A DNA stretch of 64,000 bases from Nicotiana tabacum (Eukaryota; Streptophyta; Magnoliopsida; Solanales; Solanaceae): NCBI RefSeq assembly GCF_000715075.1, contig NC_134102.1, positions 100,896,266 through 100,960,265 of the forward strand, written 5' to 3'. Shown here one piece after another: positions 55,097 through 64,000 of this stretch. The position numbers and the translations under genes were made by a program. Numbering within the stretch: position 1 is the first letter of the stretch; each line of letters begins with the position of its first letter. The notes under the pieces are model-generated. The model did not search any database. It saw only the letters and a program-made list of their open reading frames with translations, and was not told the DNA's origin.

Positions 55097-57860
55097 TTAA
55101 AAGAGTAGTTACATGAGTTACTTGATAAGGGCTTCATTCAGCCCAGTGTATCACCTTGGGGTGATCTTGTCTTATTTGTGAAGAAGAATGATGGTTCTAT
55201 GCGAATGTGTATTGATTACCGCCAGTTGAACAAGGTTACAATAAAGAACAGGTATCCATTGCCACGTATTGATGACCTATTTGATCAGCTTCAGGGTGCC
55301 AGAGTGTTCTCGAAAATTGATTTGCGGTTAGGATATCATCCGTTGAAGATTCGAGAACCAGATATTCCAAAGACTGCCTTTAGGACTCGGTATGGTCATT
55401 ACGAGTTCCTGGTAATGTCATTTGGGCTGACCAACGCCCCAACAATATTTATGAATTTGATGAACAGTGTATTTTAGCCCTATCTTGACTCATTCATCAT
55501 TGTGTTTATTGACAACATTCTGGTGTACTTCCGGAGTCGGGAGGATCATGAACAACACCCGAGGACTGTGCTTCAGGCCTTGAGAGAAAAGAAGTTATAT
55601 GCAAAATTTTCAAAGTGTGAATTCTGGCTTGATTCAGTGGGATTCTTGGGTCATATAGTTTCGTGTGAAGGGATCAAGGTGGATCCGAAGAAAATTGAAG
55701 TAGTGCAGAGTTGGCTCAGACCATCATCAGCTACTGAGATCCGGAGTTTTCTTAGTTTGGCAGGGTATTATCGTCGATTTATAGAAGGTTTCTCTTCTAT
55801 TGCTGCACCTATGACCAAATTAACCTAGAAAGGTGCTTCGTTCAGGTGGACCGAGGAATATGAGGAGAGCTTTCAAAAGCTCAAGACAGCTTTGACTACA
55901 GCCCCAGTATTGGTATTGCCTACAGGTTCAGGGTCTTATACTGTGCATTGTGATGCGTCATGCATTGGTCTCGGCACAGTGTTGATGCAAGATGGTAGGG
56001 TGATTGCCCATGCGTCCAGACAGTTAGAGGTACATGAGAAGAATTATCCGGTCCACGACCTTGCGTTAGCAGCTATTGTTCATGACTTGAAGATTTGGCG
56101 ACATTATTTGTACGGTGTCCATTGTGAGGTTTATACCGATCACCGGAGTCTACAATATCTGTTTAAACAGAAGGATCTTAATTTGCGGCAGCGGAGGTGG
56201 TTAGAGTTGCTTAAGGATTATGATATCACCATTCTCTATCATCCCGAAAAGGCTAATGTGGTGGCTGATGCCTTGAGTCATACGACGGAGCTTACCATAC
56301 TTACCAGTAGTAGAGAGGCCTTTAGCCTTGAATGTTCAGGCCTTGGCCAACCAGTTTGTTAGATTGGATATTTCCGAGCTGAGCCGAGTTTTGGCTTGTG
56401 TGGTTTCTCAGTCTTCTCTGTATGATCGTATCAGGGAGCGTCAGTATGATGACCCCCATCTGCTTGTCCTTAAGGACACAGTTCGAGACGGTGACGCCAA
56501 TAAGGTCACTATTGGAGATGACGGTGTATTACGGATGCAGGGCAGACTATGTGTGCCTAATGTAGATGGTTTGCGTGAGTTAATTCTCCAAGAAGCTCAC
56601 AGTTCACGGTACTCCATTCATCCAGGTGCCGCAAAGATGTATCAGGACTTAAGACAACACTATTGGTGGAGGCGGATGAAGAAAGACATAGCGGAATATG
56701 TAGCTCGGTGCCTAAATTGTCAGCAGGAGAAATATGAGCATCAGCGACCGGGTGGATTGCTTCAGAAGTTAGAGATTCCGGAGTGGAAATAGGAGCGAAT
56801 CACTATGGATTTTGTTGTTGGACTCCCATGGACTCAAAGGAAGTTCGATGCAGTTTGGGTGATTGTGGATAGATTGACCAAGTCAGCTCATTTCATTCAT
56901 GTGGTTACTACTTACTCTTTGGAGCAACTGGCTTAGGTTTACATTTGCGAGATTGTTAGGCTTCATGGTGTACCGGTATCTATCATTTCTGACCGGGATA
57001 AAAATTTTACATCACGGTTCTGGAGAGCCGTATAGCGAGAGTTGGGTACTCGGTAGAGTTGAGTACATCATTTCACTCTCAAACGGACGGACAGTCCGAG
57101 CGCACTATTCAGATATTGGAGGATATGCTTCGTCCGTGTGTGATGGATTTTGGGGGTGCTTGGGATTAGTTCTTGCCACTTGCGGAGTTTGCCTACAATA
57201 ATAGTTATCAGTCGAGCATTCAGATGGCTCCGTATGAGGCCTTGTATGGTAGATAGTGCCCGTCTCCAGTGGGTTAGTTTGAACCGGGCGAGTCTATACT
57301 ATTGGGTACAGACCTGGTTCAGGATGCTTTGGAAAAGGTTAAGTTGATTCAGGATCGACTCCGTATAGCCCAATATGGACAAAAGAGTTATGCGGATGGG
57401 AAGGTTCGTGATGCTGCATTTATGGTTGGTGAGCGGGTCTTGCTCCAGGTTTCACCTATGAAGGGTGTTATGAGGTTCGGAAAGAAGGGCAAGTTGAGCC
57501 TGAGGTATATCGAACCTTTTGAGATTCTTGAGAGAGTTGGAGAGGTGGCTTACAGACTTGCACTACCACCTAGTCTCTCTATAGTTCATCCAATATTCCA
57601 TGTTTCCATGTTCCGGAAGTATCACGGCGATCCGTCTCAAGTGTTAGACTTCAGCTCAGTCCAGCTGGACAAGGATCTATCTTATGTCGAGTAACCAATG
57701 GCCATTTTGGACAGACAGGTTAGAAAGCTAACATCAAAGAGCATTGCTTCAGTAAAAGTAGATTGGAGGGGTCATCCGGTCGAGGAGAAAACTTGGGAGA
57801 CTGAGCATGATATGCGCAGCTGTTATCCTCATATTTTCACCACTCCAGGTATAATTCTAA
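55097..57860 (+). pseudogene. Tekay-2 pol: RT, RNase H, integrase, chromodomain, broken
   Basis: RT at 55178-55828: [27 protein letters not shown] (Pro for the usual Gln), FGLTNAP, and the catalytic box as FIDN instead of FIDD, so the second Asp is lost. RNase H at 55892-56290 ([37 protein letters not shown]). Integrase HHCC at about 56590-56730 (HSSRYSIHPG, CLNCQQ), core at 56800-57180 with several stops and frame changes, and GPY/F with HPIFHVSMFRKYH at 57430-57630. Chromodomain at 57698-57860 (VDWRGHPVEEKTWETEHDM). Confidence 0.88.
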
Positions 57861-57884
57861 ACCCATTCGAGGACAAATATTTAT

Positions 57885-57899
57885 TTAAGAGGGGGAGAA
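57885..57899 (+). other. Polypurine tract of Tekay-2
   Basis: taagagggggagaat directly precedes the 3' LTR. Confidence 0.7.
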
Positions 57900-60680
57900 T
57901 TTAATGACCCGACCGGTCATTTTGAGAGTTGTATCCCCATTCCCCCATTTACTGCTCAATTTATGCTTTAAATTTGTTATGTGACTTGCCGGGGTGATTA
58001 GTTTGGGTTCGGTGAGGTTTTAGGAATGAATTGGAACACTTAGTTCCAAGGTTTAAAGTTTAAGTTGAAATAGTGACCGAATGTCGACTTATGTGTAAAC
58101 AACCCCGGAATAGAGTTTTGATGATTTCAATAGCTCCGTATGGTAATTTTGGACTTAGGAGCGTGTCCGAAAAATTTTGGAAGTCCGTAGTGGAATTAGG
58201 CTGGAAATGGCGAAAGTTGAATTTTTGGAAAGTTTGACCGGGGAGTTGACTTTTTGATATCGGGGTCGAAATCTAGTTCAAAAATTTTTTATAACTCCGT
58301 TATGTTATTTATGACTTGTGTGCAAAATTTGAGGTCAATCGGACTTGATTTGATAGGTTTCGACATCGAATGTAGAAGTTAGAAATTCTTAGGTTCCTTA
58401 AGGTTGAATTGGGGTATGATTCATGGTTTTAGCGTTATTTTATGTGATTTGAGGTTTCAACTAAGTTCGTATGATATTTTAGGACTTGTTGGTGTATTTG
58501 GTTGAGGTTCCGAGGGCCTCGGGTGAGTTTCGGATGGTTAACGGATCAAGAATTGAAGTTGGGAGACTGCTGAAGTTGAGTTTGTTGGTTTTTGGCTTAT
58601 CTAGTTTCCTTCATCTGTCAAAAATTGAGGTCAAAATCGAGGTCAGGCAATCAAGGGCAGCGCCTAGACAAAGACTTTAAGTTATAAAACGGGGGCTTCG
58701 TCCCATTTTCTATTTTTGACAAATTGGAGCTTTGGGAGAGGCGATATTTAAGAGATTTTCAAGGAAAAATATTGGGATTAGTGATTCTAACTCGGATTTG
58801 GTCAATATACACGAATATATCATTGTTTTTATCATTTAATTAGTGTTTTAAGATGAAACTTTGGGGAAAATTTTAGAAATCTCATAAAACGAATTTTTGA
58901 GATTTCGGTGTCGATTCAGAGTCGGATTTGAGTGAAGCTAGTATGATTGGACTCATAATTGAATGGGTTGTCGGATTTTGTGAGTTTCTCGGATTCCGAG
59001 ACGTGGGCCCCATGGACGATTTTTGGGTTAAATTTTGGATTTTGTTAGAAAATTTGTATTTTCATATGGAATTTATTCCTATAATTTGTATTGATTGAAT
59101 TGAATTAATTATGACTAGATTCGAGCCGATCGGAGTTAAAAATCGAGGAAAAGGCATACTACTTGACTGATTGAGCGTGGTTTGAGGTAAGTGACTTGTC
59201 TAACCTTGTGTAGGGAAATTCCCCTTAGGATTGGTATTGATATGAAAATGTTGATATGTTGAAAGTCGTGTACATGAAGTGACGAGTGTGTACACGGGCT
59301 AAATGTGGAAGATTATGTCTTTAAATTGTGTAGAGCATTGTTGTATATTAATTAAATTATTTTATTATGTTATATTTATCATCATTAATATATTTTCATA
59401 TTTTAAGTTTGTCTGACCTGTTCCTGCTAAGTGTTTTACCTGTTTAGTTGAAACTCTTTTTCTTTTGTCTGTGCACTATTTGAAGGATGTATTTCTTAAT
59501 TTAAATATTATTAAAAATGAAGTATTTACATTTAAAAATTTGATATTTAGACGAGGTGTTAAATTTGTGAAATACTATTTTTGCTGAATATTTTGTGAGA
59601 TTTTCGTACTCATTGTGATGGAGTTGTGAGCTCTTTATCATGAAAAATATTGTTGTTGATTTATTTTGGCATAAGTCGTGAGCTCTTTATTGTGAAAAAA
59701 TATTGTTGTTGATTTATTTTGGCAAGTTAAAATATTTGGGTACTTGAGGTGCAAATTGTGATATATTGTGATATTTATACGCATACGGTGGTATAAGGTC
59801 TGGGTGTTGAAACGCATGCGGTGAGATAAGGGTGGTTTGATACGCGTGGCTAGTAGGGGAACTACTAGAAGCCATGCGGTGTGATAAGGGTGGCTAAAAC
59901 GCGGGATGCTATTTCGGAAAAAATATTTTCTTTCAAATTTAATGTGAAGGCTCCCGCGATTATATAAGAAAATGAGATATTGTGAATTTATTTATGATTT
60001 GGGACTACTAGGCGGTACCTTTGGAGTACCCTTGTTGATATTTCTTTATGGATGCATTGTCTTTGGTTATTTTTGGTGTTTTTCTTAAAATTGTAAATTT
60101 TTATTTTCCTTCCGTGAGGTGTTAATTGCCCTTATTCTGTGTAGTTAAATTGTAACATACTACTTACTTGATTTATCCCCATTGTCATTATTGTTATTAT
60201 TATATTGTTAAACTTTTCTCCCTTGACTTTTATTATTCTAGTAAGGCCTGACCTGACCTCGTCTCTACTCTACCGAGGTTAGGCTTGGCACTTACTGGGT
60301 ACCGTTATGGTGTACTCATACTACGCTTCTGCATATCTTTTGTGCAAATTCAGGTACATCTTATCAGACCATGCATAAGTGAATTAGCCGTACGAGGAGA
60401 TTTTGAGGTATATCTGTCAGCGTCCGCAGACTCCGGAGTCCCCTTCTATCCTTATTATGTTATTTCCTTATTTTATTTAGACTATGATATATAGAGATAT
60501 TGAGGATAAATCCTTAGAAGCTTGTGACTTATTTCTATCGGATTTTGGGAGTTGTAATTATGTGAATATGTAGATTTATTTATTTTAGATTTTTATTGTT
60601 ATTCCGCATTTATAGGCTTACATAGTCTTAGAGACTAGGTGCCATCACGACATCCTACGGAGGGAATTTGGGCCGTGACA
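57900..60680 (+). repeat. 3' LTR of Tekay-2
   Basis: 2781 bp. Starts TTTAATGACCC where the 5' LTR has TGTAACGACCC, so the terminal TG is lost. TATA box at 58683-58689. It lacks the SINE and keeps sequence near 59000-59310 that is the standard Tekay LTR form (gtgacgagtgtgtacacggg). Confidence 0.92.
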
Positions 60681-61679
60681 GTCGGTGATTGTATAGTACT
60701 CCTACTGAAAGGTAATGATAATTTTCTTATGTTTAGGCCTAAAGAGCCAAAAGTGATTTCGATGACTTAAAGCAAATGGAATGATTTTGTATGATTTTAT
60801 CCAAAATCTTGGATTGATGTAAATGTTTTAAAAATTTATATTGTGGGTTATATTTCACCTGATTGTTATTTAAAATAACAAGGGTCATGAATTGATAAAA
60901 TTTCTTATCGTTTTATATCAAATTTTGGTGCATTGTTTTATAAAGTTTGTCCCAAAAACTTAAGTTAGAGAGAGTCTATGATACTTATTGAGTACCGTTG
61001 TGGTGTACTCAGCCCTTAGGGGCCCCCCTCCAGGGCACGCTTACTTTACATGTTTCAGAATGATGTATGATACGTGGTATGCAGTCAGGCTAGGATGACT
61101 CTCTTTCCGAGGTATTATGAATCACCACTTTTATTTCGTGGTAGCTATCATGTTCTTTCTTATTTTATTTTGTTGGAATTACTCCAAGTTTTGGTTTTAT
61201 TCTTTGGTATAGAGGCTCCATAGATAGTTGTGAAATGTTGTAGTAACGGGGTTGTACACGACATACATGAAAATATATTTATTTTACTTAGTCTCATTGT
61301 TATTATCATTAAAGATGTCATGTGTGATTTTGAATTGGAAAATATTTTATCATTTAACTTGAAAATGTATATGATTTTCAATGAGCTTCCGCAATTAAAT
61401 TGGTTTTCATGCATATGATTTGGGTGCATCACATGGTTTGGTTCGCTTGGGTTGGGTAGTGTGCCGGGTACCGGTCACGTAGTTTTGGGTCGTGACAGTT
61501 TCATAGTTAATTTTAGTTATTACTCATCCCCGCCAACGTGTTAATCATCCTGAATAGCGTTAATGTTGAAATACTTGAACATTATTTAAATTAAATCCAT
61601 GTGGAGACGATAATCATTACTATACTATCTTTGGCTAGCTAGCACTAATTTCGTGTTGTGTTTTGCGCTCGTCAAATTT

Positions 61680-61697
61680 TGGCGTCGTTGTCAGTGA
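61680..61697 (+). other. Primer binding site of the Athila element
   Basis: TGGCGTCGTTGTCAGTGA resembles the Athila primer site TGGCGCCGTTGCCGGGGA (from memory), with differences that are mostly C-to-T or G-to-A. It lies 5 bases after the LTR end. Confidence 0.75.
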
Positions 61698-61793
61698 ATG
61701 AGAATCAATAGTGTTCAGAATAATTTTTGGTGCTAATTCAGGAATCAATTTTATTTTATTCTTCACGGTTTTCTCATCCGTATGTAGGCAACA

Positions 61794-63303
61794 TGTCAAG
61801 TTTTTTGGTGTATGACTCGATCTTTTTCAAAAGAGTAATACCTTGCAAACCGGAGTTGGAAAAACACATATGACAACCGAGAAAAGAGAAAGAACCCACC
61901 GGGAAATTCTTGGGGAAATCTTCAACCCAAGAGAACATGGTTAAGAACTATGAGAAGATAGTCAATTTGGCTGCACGGGAAGCAGCCCAACAGGAAGCAG
62001 CCTCACGGGCAGCTATTGAAGTAGCTCTCAGAGCTGATGAAACGGTTGACGAGAATGGAGAACGAAGATTCAACCTGAACCAACCTCTGGTTGAAGACGA
62101 ATTTGAAAATAATATGCCCATGCATGGACGATCACTGGGAGACTACGCCAGGTTAGTTTACAACCAAGGAGTATCTAGTGTGCGACCCTCTCTGATCGCA
62201 ATCAATAATTTTAAGATCTAGTAAGGGCTACTTCAGACAATTCAGAACAATTGTGTCTTCCGAGGCAAACCCAATGAAGATCCAAATACTCATTTGATGG
62301 ATTTTGATGAGAATATGAATACCTTCCAGCACAACAGAGTATCGAAAGATGCTATCTACTTAAGGACATTTCCTTTTTCACTAAGGGAAGAAGCTAAGAA
62401 CTGGTTGCGGAGTTTGTCGACTGGGTCAATTCAAACTTGGGAAGACATGAAGTTTCTTAAAAAATATTTTTCATCTGCAAAAACAGGTAAAATTCGAAGA
62501 GAGATCCACAACTTCAAGCAGAAAGATACAGAAATGGTGTTTGGAGCATAGTAAATATTTAAGGATATTGTGAGAAGATATCACCATCATGGAGGTCCTC
62601 TTATGAAGAAAACTCTCGAGGAGATTGTTGCAATTATGAATGAATTATAAGAAGATGCAAATCAATGGCCTGCAGAGAATAACAAGAGAAGGAAAAAGGT
62701 TGGGGTCGTCTTTGGTTTGTGATTTTTATGGAATGGGTCACCCAACGCATGAGTGTCGGGCCTCGACTACAGATGGGGTGGTTAATGTTGTGAGGAGCTT
62801 TGATAGAGGCTACTACCAAAGTTGCAACAATTTTAACTCCATGGGGCAGAGGCACCCATGTTTTTTCTTGGAGTTCACATGGTGGTAGTGTGAATGCATG
62901 ACAACAGAACAACCCCAGACACCAGGGACAGGGAGCTCCATGTTTTTTAAATCAGAAGAGGCAACAATATCATCCTCCAAAGTCTAGTCAGTATAGCATG
63001 GAATATCTGATGAGGGCCTTTATTATTAAGACAGATGAGAGGCTTGAAACCCATATCACAGTTATTCGAGAATACGACACAACTATCAAAGAACAGGGCA
63101 CGACCATTCGAAACTTGAAAAGACAGGTGGGGCAACTAGCTAATCTATTATCTAAGAGGGTTCCAAGAACTCTCCCTGCTAATACTAAGAGAAATCCAAA
63201 AAAGATAATAAACGCAATGTCTTTGAGGAGCGGGCATATATTGGAGGATCCTAGAGCAAAACAAAAGGATGAGTTGATTGAAAGACAGGTAAAGGTTGTG
63301 TAG
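61794..63303 (+). pseudogene. Athila-type gag, broken
   Basis: Fragments in order. Positions 61910-62221 hold an Ala/Glu-rich stretch then NMPMHGRSLGDYARLV. Positions 62294-62551 hold the gag homology FPFSLREEAKNWLRSLSTGS, TWEDMKFLKKYFSSAKTGKI. A zinc-knuckle remnant (CDFYGMGHPTHEC, one Cys replaced by Tyr) is at about 62718-62757. Positions 62998-63303 hold a coiled-coil-like EYDTTIKEQGTTIRNLKRQV and NAMSLRSGH. The order and motifs are those of Athila gag. Stops near 62219, 62549 and 63301 and at least two frameshifts are present. Confidence 0.85.
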
Positions 63304-64000
63304 GAGCAGAAAAGTAGCAACATTCAAGAAGGTGAAGTGATGGTAGATGATGGTCTTAAGAAGAAGGGGAATACTAGAGCTCAGAAGAAGAAGAAAGATG
63401 GAAATTCAATGAATGAGGAAACTGAGGAAAACAAATACATGTTTGATCTACCTTTCTCTCAGAAGAAGAGAAGAGAGAAGTTGGACAAATAATTTGGGCG
63501 TTTCCTAGATGCGCTCAAGCAGGTGCATGTTAATAAACCATTCACAAAGATGCTTTCACATATGCTAGCCTATGCTAAGTTCTTGAAGGAGATATTGTCC
63601 AAAAAGAAAAAAGTGGAAGAGACATCAGTTGTCAAGCTCACAGAATATTGTAGTGCCATTCTGCAAAACAAGCTCCCTAAAAAGTGTGGAGATCCAAGGA
63701 GTTTTACTATACCTTGCTCTTTAGGAAGTACTAAGTTTGAAAAATCTTTGTGTGATTCAGATGCTTCTATTAATATTATGCCTTTGTCTATTTTCAGGAA
63801 ATTGGAGGGAGGGGTTGGAGAAATTAGGTCGATACATGTGTCCTTGCAGCTGGCGGATCAGACCACAATCATACCTGAAGAAATAGTTATAGATGTGCTA
63901 GTTCGGGTGGATAAATTTTTGTTCCCTGTAGACTTTATTATGGTGAACATGGAAGAGAATAAGGAGGTCCCTCTGATTTTGGGAAGACCCTTCTTGGCTA
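63304..64000 (+). pseudogene. Athila-type gag-pol linker and protease, running off the window
   Basis: Continues the 62998 frame after TAG at 63301 and another stop near 63490. The protease active site is CDSDASINIMPLSIF at about 63751-63795, where the Gly of DSGAS is replaced by Asp. Then VSLQLADQTTIIPEEIV and VPLILGRPFLA, the conserved protease end, at 63970-64000. RT would follow outside the window. Confidence 0.88.

Larger units (their letters stand above)
49927..60680 (+). mobile_element. Complete Tekay-type Ty3/gypsy element (Tekay-2)
   Basis: 5' LTR 49927-52845, primer site at 52849, gag to chromodomain 53048-57860, purine tract before 57900, 3' LTR 57900-60680. Flanks atcgg (49922-49926) and gtcgg (60681-60685) form a 5-bp duplication with one difference. 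It is inserted in the solo LTR 47735-61497. The coding part resembles Tekay-1, but the LTRs belong to another subfamily (TGTAACGACCC start). Confidence 0.93.
47735..61497 (+). mobile_element. Tekay-type solo LTR (3.0 kb) with Tekay-2 nested inside
   Basis: Starts TGTAGCACCCC and ends TCGTGACA, with exact 5-bp duplications gtttc at 47730-47734 and 61498-61502. After removal of 49927-60680 and one duplicated copy, a single LTR of about 3.0 kb remains with no internal region, the mark of LTR-LTR recombination. It has a CG-rich block (48170-48310, gatgcgaagcatccgg style) followed by TATAAAT at 48324-48330. Confidence 0.92.
45384..61674 (+). mobile_element. 5' LTR of an Athila-type Ty3/gypsy element, split by insertions
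   Basis: LTR parts are about 45384-45449, 46703-47734 and 61503-61674, roughly 1.27 kb in total. Insertions are a non-autonomous hAT (45450-46702) and a solo LTR with a nested element (47735-61497), each with its own target duplication. The right end (gctcgtca, 61674) is followed by a primer site, and Athila gag and protease follow. The left end is uncertain: TGTAGGATATG at 45384 is the likeliest start. The element leaves the window at 64000, so its 3' LTR is unseen. Confidence 0.65.

Overview
This window is nuclear DNA from a flowering plant, most likely a nightshade (Solanaceae, possibly Nicotiana). The evidence is the TS-type tobacco SINEs ending in (TTG)n, the Tekay/Del, Athila and copia retrotransposons typical of the family, an En/Spm-like terminus, and a U2 snRNA gene with plant-specific promoter elements. 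I see no intact host protein-coding gene. It reads as old, heterochromatin-like sequence built from nested mobile elements, nearly all broken by stops and frameshifts.

Layout, left half. Positions 1-1159 are the 3' end of a Ty3/gypsy chromovirus (integrase and chromodomain) whose 3' LTR starts at 1160 and ends at 20248. A hAT transposon (1182-17218, perfect 8-bp target duplication) sits in that LTR. The hAT transposase was hit by a 5'-truncated LINE, and the LINE by a complete 11.3-kb Tekay element (2804-14098). From 20249 to 30814 lies a degraded minus-strand coding relic of unknown identity. It is split by a nearly complete Ty1/copia element (21187-27642, perfect TSD), a TS SINE (27917-28134) and a copia-like solo LTR (about 29358-30010). 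A 3'-truncated Ty3/gypsy element with gag, protease and RT follows (30815-33365), then a minus-strand Tekay-like LTR fragment (33366-35100).

Layout, right half. A CACTA transposon terminus lies at 36166. At 37184-37378 (minus) is the only apparently functional gene: a full-length U2 snRNA with upstream sequence element, TATA box, Sm site and 3' box. A truncated U2 copy lies 1 kb away (38370-38465), next to a 5' LINE fragment flanked by 44-bp direct repeats (38483-40872). A locally triplicated non-coding sequence (41240-45380) is interrupted by a minus-strand LTR. From about 45384 to the window end is an Athila-type element. Its 5' LTR contains a non-autonomous hAT (45450-46702) and a 3.0-kb solo LTR (47735-61497). 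That solo LTR contains a second full Tekay-like element (49927-60680), whose 5' LTR carries a TS SINE. Athila gag and protease run off the end at 64000.

How it works together: the elements are not a pathway but a stratigraphy. Target duplications, found at most boundaries, give the order of insertion. Premature stops in the Tekay copies are often TAG where the relative has CAG, as expected from deamination of methylated CHG sites. Three stops are shared by two independent insertions, so some defects were probably inherited from already defective parents.
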